Origin: QAND01 sp003150225
Lineage (GTDB): Bacteria > Bacillota > Clostridia > Christensenellales > QAND01
DNA: 64,000 nt
Direction: 5' to 3'
Assembly: GCF_044357945.1 (NCBI RefSeq)
Contig: NZ_CP076563.1
Location: forward strand, 1,240,001 to 1,304,000
Of this stretch, positions 43,034 through 51,115 are shown in pieces; within the stretch, counting starts at the first letter, position 1, and each line of letters opens with the position of its first letter. Under the pieces are notes generated by a model, which had not been told where the DNA came from, ran no database searches, and saw nothing but the letters and a program-made list of their open reading frames with translations. The position numbers and the translations under genes were made by a program.

Positions 43034-45673
43034 TTACAGTGCCTTTATCGTCTCCACAAACTGACTCATGCTGACAGCTCCCGGCAGGAGATTTTCTCCA
43101 TCCCTGAACACCATGTAATAACGGTACTGGCTCCCGGCGGCAGTCCGCCATGCGCGTCCCAATTCAATCTTTTCCCGGCTGTCATCGTTTTTCAGATGCT
43201 CGCCCTTGGTTTCTGCAAAGATTACCTTGCCGCTCTGGGTCATAATCATAATGTCCGGGTAGTGCTTGATATAGCCGTTGATGGCAAAGCCATGCCGGGA
43301 GAGATTGCGGTGCCACCAGCGAACATTCGGAAGGGCGGTCAACTCCATAATCAAATCCTGTTCCAGCTTGTTGATGTCGCCATCCTCGGCTTCATACAAA
43401 GAACCGCCGTATATGTCTGTGCTGGTCGTGGGATGAATAACTGACGGCAGCCGATAGGACGGCTGGCATACAATGCGTTCGGTTTCCAGCCATTTTACAA
43501 AGGTTTCCCGATAATGTGCATCCAGCAGGGATTCAATCTTTTCTCTGATTTTTTTGGCATATCCCAGCGGTGCCTTCTCCATAGCGGCGATCTGTGCCTT
43601 GTCCATATCGTCCACGATGCGGTTTATGTAGGCTTTCAGTTCGGCAGCGTCCACCATGTTCAACTTATTAAGCTGATTGAACATCATATCCTTGCACTGG
43701 CGCACACGGCTTTCAGGCGGAAGGTTATTGAAGTATTCCTTGAAATACCGCTGTTCTGCACTGGTCATTTTGAATACCTTGGGCAAGCCACCCTCGTTTG
43801 CCCGCACATCGACCTCGGCAATCTCATCATCGGCAGCACCAAAATCAATATCGTATGCCTTACCTTTCAGCGTGAAGCCTTCGGCGAGCTGCTCTTTTTC
43901 CAGCAGTTCCAATGTACCTTCCGTAAACAGGGTATCGGGGATCACCTGGAAAAACTGCGGTATTACGAGAGTTTCAATGTCACTCTGGAATTGAGGCCGA
44001 ATACGAAAAGTAGCCACTTGCTCCCGCACCTCCCAAGGAAGATTTTGAATCTGCGGATCATCCTGCCCCTGTTTAACGGCGTTGTTGTACGCGTCACCGG
44101 CTTTGGCGGCATCATCCAGCATACTGTCAGCTTTTGGGGTAATTTGGGAGGATTTTTCCTGTTCCCGGCGGCGTTGCAGTTCTGCCCCGATGGATTTCCC
44201 ATCCAGCTCTGCAAAATCGTCCTGTTCCGTTTCCGAAGGGGCTTCCGTATCGGAAACTCCTTGCAGTTCGGTAATGTCGATCTGCACCGGGGGCTGCTCC
44301 GAGACCTGGGGCTTCACAGGTTCGGCCAGACGATAATCCTTGTCGCTGAATCCTGCACTGTTTAATCCCTTGATGATGTGCTGCACGGTAGTGTTAAAAT
44401 CGTTGGAGGAAGTCAGCACATAGGACATATTCAGAGCTGCCTGTGTATGCTGGCTTGTATGGGGCAAGCGGAGGATACGCCCCAAAATCTGCTCCACATC
44501 CACCTGACTGGTTTTGTTGGCAAGGGACGCGAGAATATAGGCAAAGGGGCAATCCCAGCCCTCTTTCAGCGCATTGACCGTGATGATATAGCGAACAGGG
44601 CAATCGGAAGACATCAAATCCACATTTTTCAGTTCGTTCACATCAGCCGTGCGAATGGCAATCTGCTCTGCCGGGATGCCAGCGTCCACCAGCTTGTCCC
44701 GCAGTTTTTCAAAGGTGGTAGCGTCCTCCTTGCCTTTTGGTTGTGCCTGGAACAGCGCGATGGGGCGAATATACTTTCCTGTTTTGGCATACTCCCCACC
44801 GGCGAGTTCTTCCAGCTTATTCCGCAGATCAATCGCGTCAATCAGCACATCGGCTTGGCTGTCCCGGTTGTAAACAATCACGGGCAGCTTGACCATGTTT
44901 TCCGTCTTTAACTGAACCGCGTCCACATAGGAGATAATGTTGCTCTCCTTTTTCGGGGTAGCGGTCAAATCCAGAACAAAGCAGGGATTGAAGTTTTCCA
45001 GCATTTCAAGGCTGAGATCAGACCGGGCGTGGTGGCTCTCGTCCACAATGACAAGCGGGTTAAGCTGATTGATAATCTGGAACAGGGCGGTTTCGTCCGC
45101 TTTCTCAATGGGGCTGTCGGGCTTGCCAAGCACCTTGGCAAACTCGGCAAGATTGCTGTTCTCCTGATAGGCTTTCAAGCCCTCCTTGCCGCGCCCACGG
45201 AAAGAATCATAGGACAGCACCATGATGGAAAGCTGTTCGGTAACAGCAGTCGGATTGAAATTCTGACCGTTCAAAAGCTCCTGCTTGGTGTAGACCTCCA
45301 CGCGCCCGCCAAAATCCACATCAATTTTCTGACGGTAGGGATGCTGCGTGTCTTTAAGTGCTTTCACCGTCTGCGCCAGGATTGCGTCCGAGGGGACAAG
45401 CCACACCACCGCCTTTGTCTTGGTAACTGGCAGCGCGTCAAAAATGGGGCGGATGGCGTTGCAGGCAATAAAGGTCTTGCCGCCGCCTGTGGGCACCTTG
45501 AAGCAGAGGTTGGGAACGCCGGGCAGAATATCCTGATAGTACCCCAATGTAGGCGCGCTTTTTTCCTGCCAGAAGAAGCGGAACGCCGCTTCATAATTCT
45601 TGGTTTCATTCAGCAGTTCCAGATAGCGGGTCAAGTCCGCTATAACCTTTTTCTGATAAGATTTCAGTTCCAT
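43034..45673 (-). CDS. Type III restriction endonuclease, Res subunit
   Basis: 879 residues. Superfamily 2 helicase: Walker A KVPTGGGKTFIACNAI, the DEAD-type box VIVDESHHARSD, motif III DLTATPKKESN and motif VI region VEQILGRILRLPH. A PD-(D/E)xK nuclease site lies near the C-terminus (HYPDIMIMTQSGKVIFAETKGE). Start at the ATG behind GGGGGTG; the longer frame (to 45826) lies within mod. ATP-driven cutting needs two head-to-head Mod sites. The last 150 residues are intact. It follows mod by 16 bases. Confidence 0.92.
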   Translation of the reverse strand: MELKSYQKKVIADLTRYLELLNETKNYEAAFRFFWQEKSAPTLGYYQDILPGVPNLCFKVPTGGGKTFIACNAIRPIFDALPVTKTKAVVWLVPSDAILAQTVKALKDTQHPYRQKIDVDFGGRVEVYTKQELLNGQNFNPTAVTEQLSIMVLSYDSFRGRGKEGLKAYQENSNLAEFAKVLGKPDSPIEKADETALFQIINQLNPLVIVDESHHARSDLSLEMLENFNPCFVLDLTATPKKESNIISYVDAVQLKTENMVKLPVIVYNRDSQADVLIDAIDLRNKLEELAGGEYAKTGKYIRPIALFQAQPKGKEDATTFEKLRDKLVDAGIPAEQIAIRTADVNELKNVDLMSSDCPVRYIITVNALKEGWDCPFAYILASLANKTSQVDVEQILGRILRLPHTSQHTQAALNMSYVLTSSNDFNTTVQHIIKGLNSAGFSDKDYRLAEPVKPQVSEQPPVQIDITELQGVSDTEAPSETEQDDFAELDGKSIGAELQRRREQEKSSQITPKADSMLDDAAKAGDAYNNAVKQGQDDPQIQNLPWEVREQVATFRIRPQFQSDIETLVIPQFFQVIPDTLFTEGTLELLEKEQLAEGFTLKGKAYDIDFGAADDEIAEVDVRANEGGLPKVFKMTSAEQRYFKEYFNNLPPESRVRQCKDMMFNQLNKLNMVDAAELKAYINRIVDDMDKAQIAAMEKAPLGYAKKIREKIESLLDAHYRETFVKWLETERIVCQPSYRLPSVIHPTTSTDIYGGSLYEAEDGDINKLEQDLIMELTALPNVRWWHRNLSRHGFAINGYIKHYPDIMIMTQSGKVIFAETKGEHLKNDDSREKIELGRAWRTAAGSQYRYYMVFRDGENLLPGAVSMSQFVETIKAL

Positions 45674-45689
45674 AGAGCGAACACCCCCT

Positions 45690-47282
45690 TTACAGTCTGC
45701 TGATGTCGCGGGGAATCTTCTTGAAGGTAATCCCCATCTGCGCCAGCTTGTCCTCACCGATGGAGCAGCGGTCGGCATAAATGACCGTCCCATCAGCTTT
45801 TTCTTTGATGGTGGCAAGAAACGCATAGTCCAAAACCGTCACGCGCTGCGGCTCATAGTAGAAGTAGTAACCCGTGCTGTTGTGCTGACCGAGATAATAC
45901 GGATTGCCGCTGCTGAGTGGGGCATAGGGCGTTTTGGTTTCCATGAACCAGATGTATTCGCGGATTTTTTCGGGGGCAACCGCTTCGTTCAGGCAATCGC
46001 CCACAAGCAGCGGTTCGCCCAAGTCATAAAAGCTGAAATTGCCGCCCGTACCCGCCACGGCATTCTTGCCCTCGCCGTAGCCATTGATAACACGCTTGAC
46101 GCGTTCGGCGGTGATGCTGTCAGCATAGTCTCCCATTTCAACAAGAATGAACTTTCTATTTCCTCCATCCCTATTGAGGTCTAATACAGCATGAGCAGTC
46201 GTTCCCGAACCTCCAAAGGAATCCAAATATATCCCGTCTTTATCATCCTTTCCATCAAACACAAATGAAAGTAAGTACTTTATCAATTCTTTCGGTTTGG
46301 GGTTGTTGAAGACCTTTTTGCCAAAAATCGTTTCAATTTCTTTCGTTCCATCTTGGTTATAGGGTCCTGTTAAAATGGATATTGGTTTTCCCAAACGCAT
46401 AACACCATTCTCGTCTTTTAAGTACTGCTTGAATCGAACGCTCCATTTTCCACTGTTTTCGCTAAATACAACTTCATCATTTTCAATAGCTTGATACAAG
46501 CGAGATTTTTCCCATATCCACTGTTTATCGGGGTATATTTCCACTCCATTGTGATAGACCGGGTATACCAAATTAGGGCGATCATCTTTGCTTCGTGTTG
46601 CAAGCGGCTGCGTGATGAAGCCACCACGCACCTCAAACTTATCGTCCTTCATTTTGTATTTCTTGATTTCTTCCTCGGACAGCGGTGCAGCAACAGAAAG
46701 TAGAGGTTGCTTCGAATAGCAGACAATATACTCGTGAACGTTTCCTACACCACGGGTAAATGCTCCCGGACCGTATTTATTCTTCCAAATAATTTCATGG
46801 ACAAAGCAGTCAGCGCCAAATATCTCATCTAAAATCAGACGCAAATACTTTATTTCATTATCATCAATGCTGATGAAAATAACACCATCGTCCGCCAGCA
46901 GCTTTTGCAGCAGCTTCAAGCGCGGGTACATCATGCACAGCCACTTGTCGTGGCGGGTCAGGTCCTCGCCCTCTTTGCCGACAACCTCGCCCAGCCACTT
47001 CTTGATTTTTGGGTCGTTGACATTATCGTTGTAGACCCAGCCCTCGTTGCCCGTGTTGTAGGGCGGATCGATGTAAATGCACTTGACGCGCCCCTCATAC
47101 CGGGGCAGCAGCGCTTTCAGGGCCTCCAGATTATCGCCCCGGATAATCATGTTTTCGCTGCCGTTATCTTCTTCATGCTGGCCCTGCTCGTCATAGCTGT
47201 ATTGGCGCTCCAACACCCGGAACGGCACTTCCTGATGGTGATTGATGACTTTACTTTTTCCAATCCATCCCAGTGTTGGCAT
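45690..47282 (-). CDS. Type III restriction-modification methyltransferase, Mod subunit
   Basis: 530 residues from the ATG with GGAGG upstream. Amino-methyltransferase of the beta order: IYIDPPYNTGNEG (motif IV) comes first, then the target recognition region about residues 150-370, then SFGGSGTTAHAVLDLNR (motif I, SAM binding). Modifies adenine in a short asymmetric site and guides Res. The central recognition region is lower GC than the rest, as typical of variable target domains. It overlaps the upstream membrane gene by 32 bases. No homopolymer or repeat for phase variation seen. Confidence 0.92.
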   Translation of the reverse strand: MPTLGWIGKSKVINHHQEVPFRVLERQYSYDEQGQHEEDNGSENMIIRGDNLEALKALLPRYEGRVKCIYIDPPYNTGNEGWVYNDNVNDPKIKKWLGEVVGKEGEDLTRHDKWLCMMYPRLKLLQKLLADDGVIFISIDDNEIKYLRLILDEIFGADCFVHEIIWKNKYGPGAFTRGVGNVHEYIVCYSKQPLLSVAAPLSEEEIKKYKMKDDKFEVRGGFITQPLATRSKDDRPNLVYPVYHNGVEIYPDKQWIWEKSRLYQAIENDEVVFSENSGKWSVRFKQYLKDENGVMRLGKPISILTGPYNQDGTKEIETIFGKKVFNNPKPKELIKYLLSFVFDGKDDKDGIYLDSFGGSGTTAHAVLDLNRDGGNRKFILVEMGDYADSITAERVKRVINGYGEGKNAVAGTGGNFSFYDLGEPLLVGDCLNEAVAPEKIREYIWFMETKTPYAPLSSGNPYYLGQHNSTGYYFYYEPQRVTVLDYAFLATIKEKADGTVIYADRCSIGEDKLAQMGITFKKIPRDISRL

Positions 47283-47814
47283 GATAATAAGCCTCCGCCT
47301 CATCAAAATATTCTGCTATCGTTTTAGGTGATCTGACCTTGTATTCCTTGTTGGTGCTATCCTTTACAATCCACAATAGGCGACGGTTCTTTTTCTTGTA
47401 TTTGGGAGCCTCGTCTTTAATGAATGCATAGAACGTCCGCTTCTCCCAGTATTGAGAGGCTTGATCTTCTGGTTCAAGTAAAACAGGCCACGCAGGCGCA
47501 AGCATTTTCCCTATTGGGGATATGTCTTGAACAATCAACGCACCATGTCCATCTGGAAACCGAATTTGCCAATTACAAACTTTGATTCTCCTGTTGCCGA
47601 TATTTGTAGCAGTGATTCCGACATACTCGCGTTTCTGCGATAAATCACCTTGCGATGGTACTACGATAATATTATCTGAGAACTCAACTTTCAGCCTTTT
47701 CTTGTTTGCGTATTTTGTTTGCCACAATGCAACAATTACCGCTGCCGTTGTCGCAACAGCTCCGAGAGTTCCACCTATTGCACCAAATGCTGTCCAAAAC
47801 AAATTCCAATCCAT
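47251..47814 (-). CDS. Membrane-anchored protein upstream of type III mod
   Basis: 187 residues from the ATG following AAAGGATATA. One N-terminal membrane helix (WTAFGAIGGTLGAVATTAAVIVALWQ) anchors a soluble domain of about 150 residues that reads as beta-rich (EYVGITATNIGNRRIKVCNWQIRFPDG, IVKDSTNKEYKVRSPKTI). I do not recognise a catalytic motif. The gene overlaps mod by 32 bases, so it is coupled to the type III operon; it may be an accessory that senses entry or modifies restriction. Comparable small TM proteins are found in defence islands. Confidence 0.6.
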   Translation of the reverse strand: MDWNLFWTAFGAIGGTLGAVATTAAVIVALWQTKYANKKRLKVEFSDNIIVVPSQGDLSQKREYVGITATNIGNRRIKVCNWQIRFPDGHGALIVQDISPIGKMLAPAWPVLLEPEDQASQYWEKRTFYAFIKDEAPKYKKKNRRLLWIVKDSTNKEYKVRSPKTIAEYFDEAEAYYHANTGMDWKK

Positions 47815-47855
47815 GCAAATATATCCTTTCGAATTCAAAATCTAAGTCAGGATTT

Positions 47856-47951
47856 TCACGGTGCCATTGTCTGTAAAATCGACGATTCAGGCAGGTTCGT
47901 AACAAGGAATAAGTACGCCCATTCGCACCCTTGGGGTGGAATGCACCCCAT
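47856..47951 (-). CDS. Possible 31-residue peptide gene
   Basis: An open frame starting with ATG (MGCIPPQGCEWAYLF..., ending ILQTMAP). It reads naturally (aromatic and hydrophobic central segment) and lies between the HTH protein and the membrane gene, on the same strand. No ribosome site is visible, so this may be chance or a remnant. Confidence 0.25.
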   Translation of the reverse strand: MGCIPPQGCEWAYLFLVTNLPESSILQTMAP

Positions 47952-47985
47952 TATTTCGAGTCAGGGTCGCTGATAATTCTGTGGC

Positions 47986-48189
47986 TCACTCGTTATTATC
48001 GGTGGGTTTCTTGACATACTTTCCGCTTTTTATTCTTGCGTCTGCGGGCTTTGGCTCATCATCTGGAATGCCCCATACTGTTCCAATGCGGATGGCGCCT
48101 GGGACACGCCCTTCGGCACATAAAATCTGTATGCGCCGGGTGGAAATACCCCATCGTTCAGCGGTCTGTGTGATTGATAAGTATTTCAT
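47986..48189 (-). CDS. Small HTH protein (excisionase/MerR-like)
   Basis: 67 residues. LSITQTAERWGISTRRIQILCAEGRVPGAIRIGTVW is a winged-HTH of the excisionase or HTH_17 type, with the basic C-terminus. AGGAGTGG precedes the ATG. It opens the minus-strand run toward the defence genes, so it could be the operon regulator; a separate excisionase candidate lies at 50785. Confidence 0.75.
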   Translation of the reverse strand: MKYLSITQTAERWGISTRRIQILCAEGRVPGAIRIGTVWGIPDDEPKPADARIKSGKYVKKPTDNNE

Positions 48190-48595
48190 GGGCCACTCCT
48201 ATCTCACTCGCTTCTGCCTACAATAATTCATATTATATTATAATCGGATAAGCGAATAAAATCAAGCCGCTTTCTCAAAAGTTCAAAAAGTTTTTTCTTT
48301 TTAGAATACGAGGGGCTTGGGGACTCCCCAAAACAGAAAATGTGAGTTTGAAGGCAAGGCCGATACTCACATTTTTCCGGTATGTACGGACACCGGATGT
48401 GCTTGCTATTCTCTATAATTTCATATCCGCAGATACAACGCGCTCCCGCTTTCACAAAAGCAGGGGCGCATATTTTTTTAAGAGGGTGTCAAGTTTTTGA
48501 GAAAAAAAGTCCGTTAAAAAGTAAAAAGAAATTTTTCGCGTTACCCCCCATTCACAGAAAATCTGTCCGTTGTAAAGTGAAAGGAGTGTTTTATC
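48190..48595. promoter_or_regulatory. Divergent control region of the element, with terminators and possible oriT
   Basis: 406 bases between the HTH gene and mobC. AAAATGTGAGT pairs with ACTCACATTTTT (48337-48376) and GCGCTCCCGCTTT pairs with AAAGCAGGGGCGC (48438-48470) before T7; both are strong hairpin terminators. The direct repeat GTCCGTTNNAAAGTNAAA occurs twice near 48510 and 48568, just before mobC, which is a usual place for oriT or a MobC binding site. The oriT reading is a guess. Confidence 0.35.
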
Positions 48596-48925
48596 ATGCC
48601 AGACCGCACGCGGCCCATCCGCAAGGAAATCTGCCTGAATGAGCAGGAACTAAATCTCATCCAACATAAGATGCGCCAGTTGGGAACGCACAACTTCGGC
48701 GCTTACGCCCGCAAGATGCTCATCGACGGTTACATCATCAAGGTCAATTACACCGAGCAAAAAAAGCTGGCTGCTGCCGTCAGCCGCGTTGCCTCAAACA
48801 TCAATCAGATTTGCCGCCGCATCAATCAGACCGGGCGATTCTATGCTGCCGATATTGCCGAGCTGAAAGTACGTCAGGAAGAAATATGGTCGCTTTTGAA
48901 AGAATCGCAAAAACAGGAATTATGA
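48596..48925 (+). CDS. mobC: Mobilisation relaxosome protein MobC
   Basis: 109 residues. A MobC-family protein: RPIRKEICLNEQELNLIQHKM (ribbon-helix-helix start), MLIDGYIIKVNY, then VSRVASNINQICRRINQTGRFYAADIAEL, the family C-terminal signature. It binds oriT and helps a relaxase nick. GGAG precedes the ATG. The relaxase gene that normally follows is absent; repA comes next after a small gene, so mobilisation would depend on a relaxase in trans or is lost. Confidence 0.88.
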   Translation: MPDRTRPIRKEICLNEQELNLIQHKMRQLGTHNFGAYARKMLIDGYIIKVNYTEQKKLAAAVSRVASNINQICRRINQTGRFYAADIAELKVRQEEIWSLLKESQKQEL

Positions 48926-48952
48926 ATGTAAGGGGGGCACAATATTCCGCGC

Positions 48953-49159
48953 ATGAGTAAATCAAGAAAGCTGGAATGGTCGTTCTTTCTCAACGACCGT
49001 GGCCGCATCACCTTTAACGCCCTCTGCCGGAAATGCGTATATGATTGCAAGCAGAGTTTCCGGGCGGTCGTGATAGAGTGTCCGCACTATCGTTCCAAAC
49101 GCGCAAAAACTGAGCATGACGTTTCACTTCCAAGAGGTCCGACGGACAAGCCGCCATAG
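48953..49159 (+). CDS. Small cysteine-containing element protein
   Basis: 68 residues: RGRITFNALCRKCVYDCKQSF and ECPHYRSKRAKTE give a CxxC...C...CPH pattern that could bind zinc. Reminiscent of short proteins next to relaxase and mobC genes in clostridial mobile elements; no function known. The ribosome site (AGGGGGG) lies about 13 bases from the ATG, which is far. It starts 27 bases after mobC and is likely cotranscribed. Confidence 0.6.
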   Translation: MSKSRKLEWSFFLNDRGRITFNALCRKCVYDCKQSFRAVVIECPHYRSKRAKTEHDVSLPRGPTDKPP

Positions 49160-49240
49160 GCACAATATCCTGCCGCACCAGAGAGGAAGTGATGGAAAAT
49201 CTATTTCAAACGAAATACCGCGCTGCCGCCGTTTATTCCC

Positions 49241-49906
49241 TTGCCGCGCTTCATGCTGACAGGCGAGTATTCCATCAACGCCAAGCTGTTATACGGGCTG
49301 CTTTTGAACCGCACCATGCTTTCCCAGAAAAACGGCTGGGAGTCTGAGAATGGAAATGTCTATGTGATCTATACGATCAAGCAGATGGCGAATGATCTTG
49401 ATCGGAGCGAGAGAACAGTCAAGACCGCTCTGCGGGACCTGGAAAACGCAGGGCTAATAACCCGCGTCCGTCAAGGCTGGAATCAGGCAAACCGTATATT
49501 CCTGCAAATCCCGGATGGGGTGCAGTTTTCTTCCCGTCCAGAGGGAAATATTTGCCCGATGGATGGGCAGGATTCTTCACCCAGCATAGGGCAGGAATTG
49601 CCCACAAGTAATACTGAACAGGAATATAAAGATAAAAGCCAGACAGAAAAAGCAGAGAGAACACGCCGCCGTTATGGAGAGTTTGAAAATGTTTTTCTCT
49701 CGGATGGTGAAATCTCTGCCCTGCAAGCTGATTTTCCCAATCAGTACGATGAGTACATCCAACGCCTGTCGCGATATATGGCATCCAACGGCAGACACTA
49801 TGCAAATCACTACGCAACAATCCGGAAATGGCTTGACGAGGACAACAGGGGAAAGTCCGCTAAGAACTACACCTATGATGATTATAACGAGGGAGAATGT
49901 CTGTGA
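49241..49906 (+). CDS. repA: RepA-type replication initiator, N-terminal winged helix
   Basis: About 220 residues in frame from a TTG. RepA family signature: PRFMLTGEYSINAKLLYGLLLNR, SQKNGWESENGNVYVIYTIKQMANDLDRSERTVKTALRDLENAGLI is a winged HTH; a Ser/Gln linker and a C-terminal DnaD-like helical part (DEYIQRLSRYMASNGRHYANH, IRKWLDEDNRG) follow. An ATG with GAGGAAGTG at 49192 opens with MEN in one frame and the true frame continues as YFKRNTALPPFIPLPRFM; a one-base insertion near 49199 would break them. The gene may therefore be damaged at the very start. Overlaps the DnaC-like gene. Confidence 0.8.
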   Translation: MPRFMLTGEYSINAKLLYGLLLNRTMLSQKNGWESENGNVYVIYTIKQMANDLDRSERTVKTALRDLENAGLITRVRQGWNQANRIFLQIPDGVQFSSRPEGNICPMDGQDSSPSIGQELPTSNTEQEYKDKSQTEKAERTRRRYGEFENVFLSDGEISALQADFPNQYDEYIQRLSRYMASNGRHYANHYATIRKWLDEDNRGKSAKNYTYDDYNEGECL

Positions 49907-50763
49907 AAAATATGAACCCTATTCTATCCGCTATTATTGATACGACCGAAACGCTAAACAGCGCACCTGATGATTACATCGATCCCTCTGATGGGCTGAA
50001 ATATTGCGGCAAATGTCACACTCCAAAAGAAGCGTTTTATCCCGCCGATCTACAAAATCAGGGCTTCCATAAGCACCCGGTCATGTGTCAGTGCGCTGCC
50101 GAAAAGCGAGATCGCGAAGAAGCTGAACGCCGGGATTTTGAACGCATGACCCGAATTACCACTCTTCGCTCCGAAGCGTTCCACGATATTCCTGCCGCTG
50201 GCTGGCGGTTTGATCATGCCGTCGTTACACCCCAACTTGCGAAGGCGAAAGAGTACGCCGCAAATTGGGACAGCTTCAAGCAAGATGGTATCGGCCTGCT
50301 GCTGTTTGGGGATGTCGGGACAGGAAAGTCCTATGCCGCTGGTTGCATTGCCAATGCTCTCATTGACCGTATGGAGTCTGTGCTGTTCGTGGGAATGGCC
50401 GATGTGGTGAATCGTATGCAGGGAAATTTCGGGGCTGACCGTGACCGTTACATAAAATCCCTTATGCGCCCTGACCTCCTCATTCTGGACGATTTGGGGG
50501 CAGAGCGTAACACCAGCTTTGGCAAGGAGAGAGTGTTTGATGTGGTTGACAAGCGGCTGCTGTCAGGCAAGCCCATGATTATCACTACCAATATTCCGCT
50601 GAGCGTCATGCAGAAAGCTACCGATCTTGATGACCGTCGTATTTATGATCGTATTTTAGAGGTCTGTGTCCCGGTTGTGTTCGGCGGTGACAGTTTCCGA
50701 AAAACCAACGCTGCCGATAATATGCAAAAAGCAGCGCGCTACCTGAACGGTGCAAGCCATTAA
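49897..50763 (+). CDS. DnaC/IstB-like AAA+ ATPase
   Basis: 288 residues. An N-terminal zinc-binding segment (LKYCGKCHTPK and VMCQC) precedes the AAA+ domain with Walker A LLFGDVGTGKSYAA, Walker B LLILDDLGAERN and sensor I PMIITTNIPLSVM. Like DnaC helicase loaders, it would load the replicative helicase at the element's origin with RepA. Overlaps repA by 10 bases, so the two are coupled. A typical partner set of replicating integrative elements. Confidence 0.87.
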   Translation: MSVKNMNPILSAIIDTTETLNSAPDDYIDPSDGLKYCGKCHTPKEAFYPADLQNQGFHKHPVMCQCAAEKRDREEAERRDFERMTRITTLRSEAFHDIPAAGWRFDHAVVTPQLAKAKEYAANWDSFKQDGIGLLLFGDVGTGKSYAAGCIANALIDRMESVLFVGMADVVNRMQGNFGADRDRYIKSLMRPDLLILDDLGAERNTSFGKERVFDVVDKRLLSGKPMIITTNIPLSVMQKATDLDDRRIYDRILEVCVPVVFGGDSFRKTNAADNMQKAARYLNGASH

Positions 50764-50784
50764 CCCAGCAAAGGAGGACGCTCT

Positions 50785-50991
50785 ATGGATGATACCATCG
50801 GCAAAGTTCCCATTCACCTTAAAATGACGCTCACTACGAAAGAAGCGGCTGAATACAGCAATATAGGTATTAACAAAATCGACAGTATGCTCCGATCTCC
50901 AAACTGCCCCTTCGTCCTGTTTGTCGGGACAAAGAAGTTGGTGAAGCGGAAAGAGTTTGAGCAGTACATCAGTCAACGGTTGGTGATTTAA
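50785..50991 (+). CDS. xis: Excisionase (Tn916 Xis-like)
   Basis: 68 residues. TLTTKEAAEYSNIGINKIDSML is an excisionase-type winged HTH and PFVLFVGTKKLVKRKEFEQYI the wing with basic residues. AAAGGAGG precedes the start. It lies just before int with a promoter in between, the standard order xis-int of Tn916-related elements. It would direct excision and so restoration of the native ychF start. Confidence 0.85.
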   Translation: MDDTIGKVPIHLKMTLTTKEAAEYSNIGINKIDSMLRSPNCPFVLFVGTKKLVKRKEFEQYISQRLVI

Positions 50992-51036
50992 GTCCCGGAT
51001 AAGCTCATATACACAGACTTGTTTACAATTTAGCGC

Positions 51037-51065
51037 TTGAGAAAAAGGGCAGCATCTGTTATAAT
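51037..51065 (+). promoter_or_regulatory. Promoter of the integrase gene
   Basis: TTGAGA (51037-51042), 17 bases, TATAAT (51060-51065) directly upstream of the integrase ribosome site (GAAAGGAG near 51100). The spacing is consensus. Confidence 0.75.
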
Positions 51066-51115
51066 TATAGTGTAGCAGTGTGTCCTTTTTCGCAAACGCG
51101 GAAAGGAGACAATCA

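Noticed and set aside
47684..47905. Minus-strand frame of 73 residues next to the membrane gene
   Set aside because: It overlaps the 187-residue membrane protein in another frame, where the real coding signal lies.
48228..48455. Minus-strand frame of 75 residues with a possible Cys pattern
   Set aside because: It crosses the terminator at 48337-48376, has no ribosome site and seems a chance frame.
48382..48642. Plus-strand frame of 86 residues before mobC
   Set aside because: It passes through a strong terminator and overlaps mobC in another frame; low-quality composition.
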